Shown here: piece after piece, positions 7,892 to 16,970 of the stretch
How positions within the stretch are numbered: position 1 is the first letter of the stretch
How the letters are laid out: each line of letters opens with the position of its first letter
From: Aquiflexum lacus
GTDB lineage: Bacteria; Bacteroidota; Bacteroidia; Cytophagales; Cyclobacteriaceae
Direction of reading: 5' to 3'
Assembly (NCBI RefSeq): GCF_015476655.1
Contig: NZ_JABFHF010000005.1
Span: 1 to 64,000, forward strand
DNA length: 64,000 bases
Notes under the pieces: model-generated
Database searches by the model: none
The model's input: the letters and a program-made list of their open reading frames with translations, nothing else
Told to the model about the DNA's origin: nothing
Made by a program: the position numbers and the translations under genes

Positions 7892-10021
7892 TTATACTAG
7901 AATTTGATAAGTGATCAATGCTGCCATATAAGCTACTGCTGTCATGACAACGGTCTGAAGGATGGGCCACTTCCAGGTTTTGGTTTCCCGTTTGACCACT
8001 GCCAAGGTACTCATGCACTGCATGGCGAATGCATAAAACACCATCAAGGAAATCCCTGTTGCCAAATTGAATACTTTTTCACCCGTGTCCGGTCGGGTCT
8101 CCTGTGCGAGTTTTTCGCGGATGGTCAGTTCATTGTCCACATCACCTCCAATACTGTAAATGGTGGCTATTGTGGCCACAAAAACTTCTCTTGCTGCGAA
8201 AGAAGTGATCAGTGCTATTCCGATTTTCCAATCGTAACCCAAAGGTTTGATGGCAGGTTCTATGGCTTTGCCCAAAATTCCTATAAACGAGGCTTCGAGC
8301 TTTTTTGAAGCATACAGTTCTTCAATTTCAGTGGCATCCTCTTCTGAGTTTGCTGCCTCCAATAAGGTAATTTTTTCCGCTTCCAATGTATTCATGGTAG
8401 TGGGAGGTCCATAGCTTGCCAAGACCCATAAGATAATCGAAATGGACAAAATCACCTTGCCTGCCTCAAACACAAATACTTTGGATTTGCTGTACATGGT
8501 CAACAGGACCGCTTTCCATCTGGGGAAACGATAAATGGGTAATTCGGTCAGGAGAAAGCTTCGCTCTTTTTGTTCAAACACCAGATTGAGCAAAAATGCA
8601 CCTATGAGGGTGGCGACTGTTCCCAGCAGATACATGCCCAATAGCGCCAACGCCTGCATGTTAAAACCGAAAACAGTTTCGGCGGGTATCACCAATCCAA
8701 TGATAATGATGTAAACAGGCAATCTTGCCGAACAACTCATCCAAGGGGTGACCAAGATGGTAATCAATTTTTCTTTGGTATTGCTGATCGTCCTTGTGGC
8801 CATTACCGCGGGTATCGCACAGGCCAAACCCGAAATCAAAGGTACCACACTTTTGCCATGCAAACCGAAGGGTCTCATGATACGATCCATTAAAAACACA
8901 ACCCGTGACAAGTATCCGGTGTCTTCCAAGAAGGCTAAAAATCCAAATAACAGGGCTATCTGAGGGATAAATATGACGATACCCCCGATTCCCGGAATCA
9001 ATCCTTCAGCAATAAAATCAGTCAAAACTCCTTCAGGTAAGTAGGAAGAAATCCAAGCAGAAAGTTCGGCAAAACCCAGGTCTATCCAGTCCATTGGCAC
9101 TCCTGCCCAGGCAAAAATTGCCTGAAAAATCAAGAGCATGATACCGATAAATACCAGATACCCTAATAAGGGGTGCAGCAGAAACCCATCAAGATTTTTG
9201 GTGAATTTGCTCGTTTTTGCGGAAGAAGAGGAAATAGTGTCTTTTAAGATTTCTTTGATTTTGGCATATCTTCTCTTACTTTCTTCAATTTGTGCGGCTT
9301 GCCTATCAAAGTGAAATTGTCTACATACCTCTTCAATCCACTCCTTTTCCATTGATGAAAGCAACTTATTGGAATCAGCAAAAATCAGGTATTGGAATGC
9401 CTGATATAAGTTTTGGAGTCCAAATTTATCCCTTACTTTTTCCAGTAATTCCTGATTGGCAATTTCGGTTATTTCAAGAAACAGCTGGCCTTTCCCGAAT
9501 TTTTCATCAAAAACCAAAGACCGGATTGCCTCCATTCCCACTGATTTTCGGGCGTCTGTCATGACCAAAGGTACACCGAGGGTCTCGTAGAGTTTGTGGG
9601 TTTTAATTTTTACTCCATTTATCTCAGCAAGGTCCTTCATATTGAGTACGAAGGCCAAAGGCAATCCAAGATCTAAAACCTGCGTGCCCAAAAGCAGGCT
9701 CCTTTCCAGATTGCAGGCATCGAGGATAACCATTACCGCATCAGGTTTTTCCTCTTCCATTCCCGTGAGTACCCTTAAAGCAATCAATTCATCTTCGGAT
9801 TTTGGGAAAATACTGTAAGTACCCGGAAGGTCTATCAATTGAATCTGTTTGCCTGAATTATTTAAGTAGCCCAAAGTTTTATCCACAGTGACACCCGGGT
9901 AATTGCCTATCTTCTGGTTCAGTCCTGTCAATTGGTTGAAAATACTGGATTTACCGACATTGGGATTACCGATGATGGCGATTGTTTTTTCTTTGGGCTG
10001 TACTGTGGGCTGCGTGGCCAT
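7892..10021 (-). CDS. feoB: Ferrous iron transporter FeoB
   Basis: A 709-aa inner-membrane Fe(II) importer. The N-terminal G domain has G1 GNPNVGKS (residues 18-25), G3 DLPG and G4 NMKD (in VLNMKDLAE). A cytosolic helical spacer precedes two Gate motif blocks and about eight to ten membrane helices, including SGLACAIPAVMATRTI and TPWMSCSARLPVY with the conserved Cys residues of the pore. Length is normal for the family. It follows feoA by 4 bp and precedes the 40-aa Cys-rich partner by 1 bp, so the three genes form one operon read on the minus strand. Iron-dependent control is expected, but I could not identify the operator. Confidence 0.96.
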   Translation of the reverse strand: MATQPTVQPKEKTIAIIGNPNVGKSSIFNQLTGLNQKIGNYPGVTVDKTLGYLNNSGKQIQLIDLPGTYSIFPKSEDELIALRVLTGMEEEKPDAVMVILDACNLERSLLLGTQVLDLGLPLAFVLNMKDLAEINGVKIKTHKLYETLGVPLVMTDARKSVGMEAIRSLVFDEKFGKGQLFLEITEIANQELLEKVRDKFGLQNLYQAFQYLIFADSNKLLSSMEKEWIEEVCRQFHFDRQAAQIEESKRRYAKIKEILKDTISSSSAKTSKFTKNLDGFLLHPLLGYLVFIGIMLLIFQAIFAWAGVPMDWIDLGFAELSAWISSYLPEGVLTDFIAEGLIPGIGGIVIFIPQIALLFGFLAFLEDTGYLSRVVFLMDRIMRPFGLHGKSVVPLISGLACAIPAVMATRTISNTKEKLITILVTPWMSCSARLPVYIIIIGLVIPAETVFGFNMQALALLGMYLLGTVATLIGAFLLNLVFEQKERSFLLTELPIYRFPRWKAVLLTMYSKSKVFVFEAGKVILSISIILWVLASYGPPTTMNTLEAEKITLLEAANSEEDATEIEELYASKKLEASFIGILGKAIEPAIKPLGYDWKIGIALITSFAAREVFVATIATIYSIGGDVDNELTIREKLAQETRPDTGEKVFNLATGISLMVFYAFAMQCMSTLAVVKRETKTWKWPILQTVVMTAVAYMAALITYQILV

Positions 10022-10025
10022 TGGG

Positions 10026-10319
10026 TTAAGAAGGTTGCAGTGGATGATTGCTTTTGATGCTCTTCAATTCTTGAAGTTCCAATTCTTGTTCAGCAACTTC
10101 AGGGATAACCTGTATCAGACCTGCTTCGCTTATGCGCATGAAGACCATATTATTACCTACTTCAAATGCAATGGATCCCGAAAATGGAGCTTGATGCAGC
10201 AGTTTGATTCTTTTACCAACCAAAATACCTATTTCCAAGAAGTTGACCTGTAAAGGTGAATCAATTATGGAATGGATGATATAGGATTGATTCGGGTGCA
10301 TTTCTAAAGCAGACTTCAT
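10026..10319 (-). CDS. feoA: FeoA domain protein
   Basis: A 97-aa SH3-like FeoA protein. The segments HSIIDSPLQVNFLEIGILVGKRIKLLHQAP and GSIAFEVGNNMVFMRISEAGLIQV fit the family (L-x-E-x-G-hydrophobic-x-x-G-x turn). It is the first gene of feoA-feoB-Cys-rich protein, 4 bp upstream of feoB. FeoA is required for FeoB-dependent ferrous iron uptake and probably docks on the FeoB G domain. The C-terminal tail of about 20 polar residues is slightly longer than usual. Confidence 0.92.
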   Translation of the reverse strand: MKSALEMHPNQSYIIHSIIDSPLQVNFLEIGILVGKRIKLLHQAPFSGSIAFEVGNNMVFMRISEAGLIQVIPEVAEQELELQELKSIKSNHPLQPS

Positions 10320-10420
10320 ACAAAATCATTTTAAGATCAAAATATAAGACTATTCAGCTGCAATTTGCAGTCGATTTTACATAGAAACAATTTTATTTAG
10401 ATTAGTTCTTGATAAAATCA

Positions 10421-11032
10421 CTATTTGATCAAAATATAACCGAAACTCATTCCCAAGAACGGTTGAAAATCACTACCGGTGATATTGAAGGATAGGTTTA
10501 ATTGAGTCCTCCCAAGTAATGCCCCAAGCCTGTACCCGAGACCTAAATTGGTTATCCATGCTTCAGCGTCTTCCCAATTTCCTGCCCTCCGGGAAGTAAT
10601 AATATACCTATGATGGGTATGGATGTTGATGCTAAGCCCTGAATAGAGTTGATAAACCCCTCCTTTTTTTCCAATTTTTTGGTTACCCAATCTTTTATCC
10701 ATAAAGAAATAATTGTTGATTAGAAAATTAGATCCCTCCCGGCAACTTGGCATTCCGGGAAATTGGCGATGCACTTGGGTACATCCACCCGGTAAAAGTA
10801 AAACGCCATATGCCAATCCCACTGGTTCCAACCGATATCCTATAATCAACCGCTCATTAAAATAAATTTTAGGTTCAAAATAAATACCAACAGCTGTAGT
10901 AGTATTCCATTTCATGTTGGATTGGTTATAGACCAGCCCTGTGGTCAAACTAAAATCCGATTTATTCTCTTTTTGGGCATATGAGTTGCTCAAACAAAGA
11001 AACAGGAAGATCAAGATCAGGTGCTTTCTCAT
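10421..11032 (-). CDS. Predicted outer-membrane beta-barrel protein, function unknown
   Basis: A 203-aa protein with a clear signal peptide (MRKHLILIFLFLCLSNSYAQ, cleavage after Ala19). The rest alternates polar and hydrophobic residues with many aromatic positions (YEPKIYFNERLIIGYRLEP-like strands) and ends in FGYILIK. A small 8-strand barrel is likely. Two Cys (GGCTQVH, PSCREG) in one loop could form a disulfide. I do not recognise a family with known function. It lies alone between feoA and an aspartyl-protease-like gene, all on the minus strand. Confidence 0.65.
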   Translation of the reverse strand: MRKHLILIFLFLCLSNSYAQKENKSDFSLTTGLVYNQSNMKWNTTTAVGIYFEPKIYFNERLIIGYRLEPVGLAYGVLLLPGGCTQVHRQFPGMPSCREGSNFLINNYFFMDKRLGNQKIGKKGGVYQLYSGLSINIHTHHRYIITSRRAGNWEDAEAWITNLGLGYRLGALLGRTQLNLSFNITGSDFQPFLGMSFGYILIK

Positions 11033-11072
11033 GATTGAGGAGATTAGGATTTGACAATTTTTGATGGGTATA

Positions 11073-11936
11073 TTATGGGTTTTCGATAAGATATATGACT
11101 TTTTCCTCAGGGTTAATGATAGTTCGGAAATGCGAAAGGAAATCCCCTCCTATAATTCCAGCTACTTCAAGATCCATCAAGACTGATAAATCCTGTTCAA
11201 AAACCTGTTGCCTAAAAACTTTTCCTTTGATTTCAAATTCAAGGTAGCCTTCATTGGAAAATTTACTTATGCTTGGATCGATTACAGTTACGGGAGAACC
11301 TGTATCTATCATAAATTTCAATTGTTGGTTTTGCACTTTGGATAAAAATATCAACTGCCCTGTATCCATAGTGAATGGAAAACTTAACCACTCGTTCTTT
11401 GGTTCGAAACCATTTTTATACAAAATAAACCTACTGGTTTTGTAGTCTATCTCTGTAATGTAATTTCTAAAATATCCCCATCCAAGCACAGCATGAAACT
11501 CATATCCGATCTGTTGAGCTACAGACTCCATTTCCCCTTCCTGCATGGTAAAAATCATTTCCTTTTCAAGCCAATTCCCAATCATGATATGATCTACTTT
11601 GCCTTCAAAAAGCTCCCAAGTGTTTCCAAATAAATCCGCTACTTGAGCATTGGTGCTTTCAATTTTGAGTCCCAAATCTTTTACAAGGCTGGATGATAAT
11701 TGCAATTCGTGCCCATCTCCAAAATCAATCATAGCTTTAACCGGAGACCCATTAACTATGATTTCTGTAAAAATCAGCCCATATTCCGTGATTTCTAAAG
11801 ATATTTCTGAAATACTGTCAGGATTGTATAATTTTTCATTTGAATTAAAGGCCTTAGCCTTACCAAAAGTTAAGAGGCAAAGCACAGCAAAAAAAATTAC
11901 TGTATTTATAGGGTGTTTAAAATCCGTCCTTTTCAT
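11073..11936 (-). CDS. Periplasmic retropepsin-like aspartyl protease
   Basis: About 287 aa from the ATG at 11936, chosen because it opens a hydrophobic leader ending in GKAKA. The frame is open to 11984. Two aspartyl-protease-like lobes are visible: AMIDFGDGHELQLSS (D-F-G in place of D-T-G) in the first half and FMIDTGSPVTVID (canonical D-T-G) in the second, followed by GIIGGDFLSHFRTIINPEEKVIYL, typical of the clan AA family in Bacteroidota. The altered first motif means two-lobe catalysis is uncertain. Substrate is unknown. No close operon partner is seen. Confidence 0.72.
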   Translation of the reverse strand: MKRTDFKHPINTVIFFAVLCLLTFGKAKAFNSNEKLYNPDSISEISLEITEYGLIFTEIIVNGSPVKAMIDFGDGHELQLSSSLVKDLGLKIESTNAQVADLFGNTWELFEGKVDHIMIGNWLEKEMIFTMQEGEMESVAQQIGYEFHAVLGWGYFRNYITEIDYKTSRFILYKNGFEPKNEWLSFPFTMDTGQLIFLSKVQNQQLKFMIDTGSPVTVIDPSISKFSNEGYLEFEIKGKVFRQQVFEQDLSVLMDLEVAGIIGGDFLSHFRTIINPEEKVIYLIENP

Positions 11937-12393
11937 TCTTTTACCGAATATGTTAGGAAAATCACAGATGAAGTTTTCTCCCATATTTAGCTTTATTTCA
12001 CTAAAGCCCTTATTTGACTCTTACAAAGCGTCAAAAAATGCTTTGTAAAATACAGACGAAAGAAAAGCTTTACATGTCCCAGAGTTTTCTATGTTTTTTT
12101 GATCTCCAATGGAATGATTAAAAATAATTGGATTACCCAAAACCAGGCTAATGTATTCTATAAAACATTTCCTTCAAATCAGGGGTCGGTATCATGCAGG
12201 AATCTTTTTTTCAAATCATTTTTCACCTATTTGATGCTATAAAATCATAAATTGGATCTCTTATGGGTATTCTTTTGTAAATCCATGATTTTAACAACAA
12301 GTCTGAAATTTTAGAAAACTGTAAAGTCACTAATTGTAACTTCCGAGTTAAACTGCCAACAAAAGAGTAGAATGAGAAAATAGATGGGTAAAA
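11937..12393. other. Gene-free stretch between thioredoxin gene and aspartyl-protease gene
   Basis: 457 bp containing the promoter of the aspartyl-protease-like gene on the right-to-left strand. The imperfect repeat CAAAGCGTCAAAAAATGCTTTG near 12025 could fold as a small hairpin. No ORF with coding character and no RNA gene is recognised. Confidence 0.35.
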
Positions 12394-12870
12394 CTATAAA
12401 TCAGGATTAAGAATTGAATGCAGTGATTTGGAATCCAGGTAGGAATTGACCCGTTTTTTCACCAAAAAATTTTCATCCATCAGCAGCATAAGGGGCGGGG
12501 CAAAAGGATTATTTTGACCATTGAACAAAATGGCCAAGTCATGGAGCGGAGTTCTCGATTTTTTCAATTGTCGATTGGAAAAAACCATTCCATCGAAAAT
12601 CACGTCTTCTGGATTTTCTGCATCGAATTTGACTGCATAATAGTTTTCAGATAGCTCAGCGACAATAAACGGTTTGGTGAAAACCTCAGCCTCCATTTTC
12701 CGGCAATAGGTACACCAATCTGTATGGAAATACAAAAAAACAGGTTTTGGATTGACCCGCAATGAATCTTCCAACTGCTCGAAATCCAGCCAAAAATCAG
12801 AAGATTTTTCCTGAGCAGGAGAATGCCTGCTCAGGAAAATCAGGATCAATATGACAGGAACTGATTTCAT
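12394..12870 (-). CDS. Periplasmic thioredoxin-fold protein
   Basis: A 158-aa protein with a signal peptide (MKSVPVILILIFLSRHSPAQ). The thioredoxin-like domain has PVFLYFHTDWCTYCRKMEAEVF, with active-site CTYC. CxxC with a preceding Trp and following Lys-Met-Glu is typical of the DUF255/thioredoxin_7-like periplasmic reductases. It overlaps the stop codon of the TonB-dependent receptor gene by 1 bp, so the two are translationally coupled. A role in keeping a metal or Cys-containing ligand reduced for the receptor system is an inference from this coupling. Confidence 0.82.
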   Translation of the reverse strand: MKSVPVILILIFLSRHSPAQEKSSDFWLDFEQLEDSLRVNPKPVFLYFHTDWCTYCRKMEAEVFTKPFIVAELSENYYAVKFDAENPEDVIFDGMVFSNRQLKKSRTPLHDLAILFNGQNNPFAPPLMLLMDENFLVKKRVNSYLDSKSLHSILNPDL

Positions 12871-15233
12871 CAGAGGAAGTTACCGATTTTTACCCCTATG
12901 AAAAAGGTTCTTGGTCTCATTGGGCCATAAACAAAATCTGAATCCCTGGTTGGACCGGTACTGAAATCACTCTGGAAACTGTCAAACATATTTTGTACAC
13001 CTCCGCTTAATTCCATATTGAATTTATTTTTCAATTGCCACCTATAAGCCAATCGTAAATTCACGTCAAAGAAGGAAGGTGTATCAATCAGCTCGATAAA
13101 TGCATCATCATTGACCACCAAAGGAGCTACCATCGAACCGGTGTAGATACCGGTCAGATCCAAGGTAAATTTTTTGTTTGGAGTCCAATTGGCTGCAAGG
13201 AAGCCATAGGTATTTGGTGTTCTTATAAATTCAGAAACAGTAATTTCCGGAAATTCAGTGGTACCTTCCTCCGGCTCAAATAAAACTTCGTCTTCGTCAT
13301 ACAATGCCCTTTGGAGGGTACCACCCATCTGGAAGGAAAAATATCGGGAAGGAGATATGGAATATTCAAAATTCACACCCGAAACAGTCGCTCCGCTGCC
13401 GTTTCTGGTTTCCTCCAAGAATGAGCCATTGACCTGTTGTCCCAGATTCACTCTTTGAAATTGGTTGTTCAGTTTTGTATAAAATCCTTCAATCAAAAAG
13501 TTACTTTGAACGATCCCGGTATTTTTACCAAAATTCAGGGAAGCTGTAAAGGCATCGGATGTTTCCATTTCCAGGTCATTGGCCAAAATGACAAACCTTT
13601 GCTCACCCGCTACAGAAGAAATGTGCAGGTCTTCATCGAATGCCTGAGGTGCCCTGAACCCTCTTGCATAGCCTCCCCTCAATTGTGCTCCCGGCATCAA
13701 TTCGTATAAGACGGTAAATCTTGGACTCAATACCCCATTATTGAAATCTACAGCTCGGTTAATATTACCGATCTCATACACGCCATCCACATTGACAACA
13801 TCATATCTGGTTCCCATAAAGAGCGTCAATTTATCTGCTGCTTTCCATTCAAATTGACCATAAAAACCTACTGAATTGACTTTTTGATCAATTAATTTTT
13901 CATAACCTGCAATTTCATCCTTTACAGAATTTCCCTGATATTCAATTCCACCTACAAAAACATTCCTTCCTGTAAAATTATGGGTGAACTGGGTTCCCAA
14001 AACACCGGCAAAGTCATTGGTCAATCCATAGGCACTGGCTGCTGCGATACTATCTTCCAATGTTCGCTCACCTCCAAGGCCGCCATAAAAACTCCTTCTT
14101 GTCCCTGAAAGCAAGCTGCCATAGGTGGACACTTTCGATCTCCGGTCCTTACTGAACTGATCATAGGTCAGACCTACGTTTACAATATTATGATCCAGTT
14201 GCTCTGCGATATCTGTAAAATGTGGAGGCAGTTCCAATTGATCTCCACCCCTTCTGAATTCATCTATGGCATTTACATCCAAAGTCAGCTTACTGAGCTC
14301 TGTAGGCTTATAAAATGCCTTTGCACCAAAAGTGAGGTTATTTAACTGAACAATTTCGGTAAATCCGTCACCATCGGCATCAAATCCGCCCCTGTCTCTT
14401 TTCATACCGTAAAAAGTAACACCGCTGTTAAGGTCTTCACTGACGACTGATCCATTGAAATTTAGGGTATTATCGGGAATATCTCCTCTTAACAAACCAA
14501 AATTAGACCCAATTTGCCAGGAGTTTTCCACAGGTTCTTTGGTGATGATATTGACAGTTCCGGCTATGGCATTAGAGCCAAATAGTGCAGAACCCCCACT
14601 TCTTACAACTTCCACACGCTCAATCATATTGGCAGGGATCATTTCCAATCCATACACTCCGGTCAAAGTGCTGAAGATGGGCCTGCTGTTAACCAGAATC
14701 TGGGAGTATGGACCTTCCAATCCATTCATTCTTAATTGGGTAAATCCACAGTTCTGACAGTTGGACTCTACCCTGATACCGGGTTGGTAACTCAAGCCCT
14801 CTACCATGGTTACAGATTGTGTGGCGTTGAGGATTTTGGAACCAATGACGGAGACTACGCTAGGGGCATCTTCCCTATTGAGTTCGTATCGGCTGCTGCT
14901 CACCACAACTTCATTCAGACCAATTCTGTCCTGATTGATTTCTTTTGTAAATTCTGTGGTTTTACCTCCTTTGATAGTAACATCCATAACAGTCGTAGCA
15001 AAACCTATTGCCCTGATCTGCAACTTGTAATTCCCGGCAGGGATATTTGCGATGCTGAATTTCCCGTCAAAATCAGATATGGCCCCGAATCCTGTGTTTT
15101 GAACCATTACGGTAGCCTGGACAAGCGGGCCCTCATCACTTGTCAAAATCCCTTGAATATTCCCTATTTGTTGGGCCAAGGAAGGTCTCCACACAAGAAA
15201 AAGCATAATTATAATCAGTATGTATTTTTTCAT
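12870..15233 (-). CDS. TonB-dependent receptor with carboxypeptidase-like domain
   Basis: 787 aa from the ATG at 15233, which opens MKKYILIIIMLFLVWRPSLAQ, a signal peptide. The frame is open a further 28 codons upstream, but those are not leader-like. Domain order is a carboxypeptidase-D regulatory-like domain (about 22-110, GNIQGILTSDEGPLVQATVMVQNTGFG), a plug (LNEVVVSSSRYELNREDAPSVVSVIG... RVEVVRSGGSALFGSNAIAGTVNI) and a 22-strand barrel ending GPMRPRTFFIGVKIGNFL. The type resembles FecA/CirA-like receptors for metal chelates or haem rather than SusC. No SusD follows. It is the middle gene of a unit with the RGPP-tailed small protein upstream and a thioredoxin downstream. Ligand unknown. 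Confidence 0.9.
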   Translation of the reverse strand: MKKYILIIIMLFLVWRPSLAQQIGNIQGILTSDEGPLVQATVMVQNTGFGAISDFDGKFSIANIPAGNYKLQIRAIGFATTVMDVTIKGGKTTEFTKEINQDRIGLNEVVVSSSRYELNREDAPSVVSVIGSKILNATQSVTMVEGLSYQPGIRVESNCQNCGFTQLRMNGLEGPYSQILVNSRPIFSTLTGVYGLEMIPANMIERVEVVRSGGSALFGSNAIAGTVNIITKEPVENSWQIGSNFGLLRGDIPDNTLNFNGSVVSEDLNSGVTFYGMKRDRGGFDADGDGFTEIVQLNNLTFGAKAFYKPTELSKLTLDVNAIDEFRRGGDQLELPPHFTDIAEQLDHNIVNVGLTYDQFSKDRRSKVSTYGSLLSGTRRSFYGGLGGERTLEDSIAAASAYGLTNDFAGVLGTQFTHNFTGRNVFVGGIEYQGNSVKDEIAGYEKLIDQKVNSVGFYGQFEWKAADKLTLFMGTRYDVVNVDGVYEIGNINRAVDFNNGVLSPRFTVLYELMPGAQLRGGYARGFRAPQAFDEDLHISSVAGEQRFVILANDLEMETSDAFTASLNFGKNTGIVQSNFLIEGFYTKLNNQFQRVNLGQQVNGSFLEETRNGSGATVSGVNFEYSISPSRYFSFQMGGTLQRALYDEDEVLFEPEEGTTEFPEITVSEFIRTPNTYGFLAANWTPNKKFTLDLTGIYTGSMVAPLVVNDDAFIELIDTPSFFDVNLRLAYRWQLKNKFNMELSGGVQNMFDSFQSDFSTGPTRDSDFVYGPMRPRTFFIGVKIGNFL

Positions 15234-15382
15234 TTTTGGTTTTGGTAAAAAGGTGGTATAAGTTGAAAGATTACTCCAAGACATTGATAGGTTGGAATAA
15301 CTAATAGCTAAAATCATGGAAGATGACTTTGCTTTAAAAGCAATAGGATTTACTTGTTTTTTTTATTGCCTTATTAAAAAGA

Positions 15383-15757
15383 TCAGACCAAAACCGGAGG
15401 TCCCCTTACATCATGGAAGGGTTTATTTTTCCTTTCGTAAGAAGTTAAAACTATTGAAAAAGTTGTATTTAATTCATTGGAAAAAGGGCGTATTTCAAAG
15501 TCAAAAAATTCCAATCCCAGAATCGGTGCATTGTATATCAGATCATAGAGCTCATATTCTTTATTGGAATGGGTATCCTTCTTTTTATTACCCTCTTTAC
15601 CAAAGTCTAAACTATAAGGGTGGGCATGAAGCGCTACAAGATTGCCCTCATACCAATGGGAATGGACAAAAAGAATATTGTTGAAAAGCGACAAAAAATA
15701 GATCAGCATGAATATGCCAAAACCTACTTTTCGAATATTTGATATATTACTTTTCAA
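15383..15757 (-). CDS. Small secreted protein with His pairs and RGPP tail
   Basis: A 124-aa protein with an N-terminal hydrophobic anchor or signal (about residues 10-30, FGIFMLIYFLSLFNNILF). The mature part has His pairs (HSHWYEGN, HAHPYS) and ends HDVRGPPVLV. I have an impression that short proteins with early H-x-H residues and a terminal RGPP occur upstream of TonB-dependent receptors in Bacteroidota, but cannot name the family. The His pairs suggest metal or haem binding. It is 150 bp upstream of the receptor on the same strand, probably the same operon. Confidence 0.65.
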   Translation of the reverse strand: MKSNISNIRKVGFGIFMLIYFLSLFNNILFVHSHWYEGNLVALHAHPYSLDFGKEGNKKKDTHSNKEYELYDLIYNAPILGLEFFDFEIRPFSNELNTTFSIVLTSYERKNKPFHDVRGPPVLV

Positions 15758-15923
15758 TTCTAAAGGTTTAAAGAAGAGTAACCAATTATCTTGAAACTTG
15801 TTTGAAAAATTCTATTTACAAACGAAGATTTGGATGAAGGGTTTAAACTATTTTATCAAGGTTATACTTTTTAATCAGCTGCAAAGATTGTTAATATGAA
15901 ACAAAGTTGCAAAAAAATAAAAT

Positions 15924-16961
15924 TCAATATCCTTCTGCATTCGAATCTACCTTTCCCCAAAAGGTTCTGTAAACAAAATAGCTGTACAGTAATACCAATG
16001 GTCCGCCTACAGCTGCAAATCCCATCATTATCTTAAGTGTCTTGGTAGAAGCTGCCGCATTGTATATGGTGATGCTGTTTTCCTGGACATCATTAGACCA
16101 CAATAATCTTGGGTAAAGCTCGAAAGCAACGATGACCAAGAGTAATGCAATAGTCAGACTGGTAAATATAAAAGCCCAACCGTACTTTTCCTTACTTGCA
16201 AGTCTGGGTACATTGGCGATACTCAAGAATACAAGAAATGGGATGACAAAAAGGATTTGATTTTCTTTGAATACTACCAATAGATGATCTAGGTTAAATA
16301 AACCATATGCTGTGGTAATTATATAGGAAATAATAAAAAATGCCATACCCATCTTAAGAAAAACCTGGACCCTATTGTATAGTTTTCCTTCTGTCTTCAA
16401 AAGTAAATATATGGCTCCATGCATCATAAACAGCGCAAGACTGGTCACCCCTACGAGTATGGAAAAGGGGTTTAGAAACTCGAAGAATCCGCCTCCAATA
16501 TATTCGAAATTTTCATCCAATGGCATGCCGTTCAGGATATTCCCTAAGACAACACCTAGCAGGAAAGCCAACATGATACTAGAGATCGAATAACTCCAAT
16601 CCCACATTTTTCTCCACCACGGCATATCTTCCATATTCCTGAATTTGATAGAGATACCTCTGAAAATTATAAATAATAGGAAAAGTATAAAGGGAGTATA
16701 CATAGCTGAAAATAAGGTTCCGTAGAACACAGGAAAACCTGCAAACAAAGTTCCGCCACCAATGACCAGCCAAACCTCGTTTCCATGCCAGGTAGGATCT
16801 ATGGCTTTTAAAGCAACTTCCCGGCTACTGTCTTTTTTGAAAAACATATGCCAGGCTCCTGCCCCAAAATCAAAGCCATCCAAAATGGCATAACCTGAAA
16901 AAAGCCCTCCAACTACCAAAAACCACCATGTGGGGTAATCTAATCCAAATAAAGTCTCCAT
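15924..16961 (-). CDS. cydB: Cytochrome bd ubiquinol oxidase subunit II
   Basis: A 345-aa integral membrane protein with eight or nine helices. The opening FGLDYPTWWFLVVGGLFSGYAILDGFDFGAGAWHMFF is the CydB signature (GFDFGAG). DPTWHGNEVWLVIGGGTLFAGFP follows, with conserved Trp, His and Glu. It follows cydA by 9 bp on the minus strand, forming the cydAB operon. Together they make the high-affinity quinol:O2 oxidoreductase used at low oxygen and under NO or sulfide stress. No cydX-like small ORF is obvious immediately after it. Confidence 0.96.
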   Translation of the reverse strand: METLFGLDYPTWWFLVVGGLFSGYAILDGFDFGAGAWHMFFKKDSSREVALKAIDPTWHGNEVWLVIGGGTLFAGFPVFYGTLFSAMYTPFILFLLFIIFRGISIKFRNMEDMPWWRKMWDWSYSISSIMLAFLLGVVLGNILNGMPLDENFEYIGGGFFEFLNPFSILVGVTSLALFMMHGAIYLLLKTEGKLYNRVQVFLKMGMAFFIISYIITTAYGLFNLDHLLVVFKENQILFVIPFLVFLSIANVPRLASKEKYGWAFIFTSLTIALLLVIVAFELYPRLLWSNDVQENSITIYNAAASTKTLKIMMGFAAVGGPLVLLYSYFVYRTFWGKVDSNAEGY

Positions 16962-16970
16962 AGCTTCTTG

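Noticed and set aside
12870-15233. TonB receptor considered as SusC of a polysaccharide utilisation locus.
   Set aside because: No SusD-like gene follows, and the length of about 787 aa and domain layout fit metal/haem-type receptors; the downstream gene is a thioredoxin.
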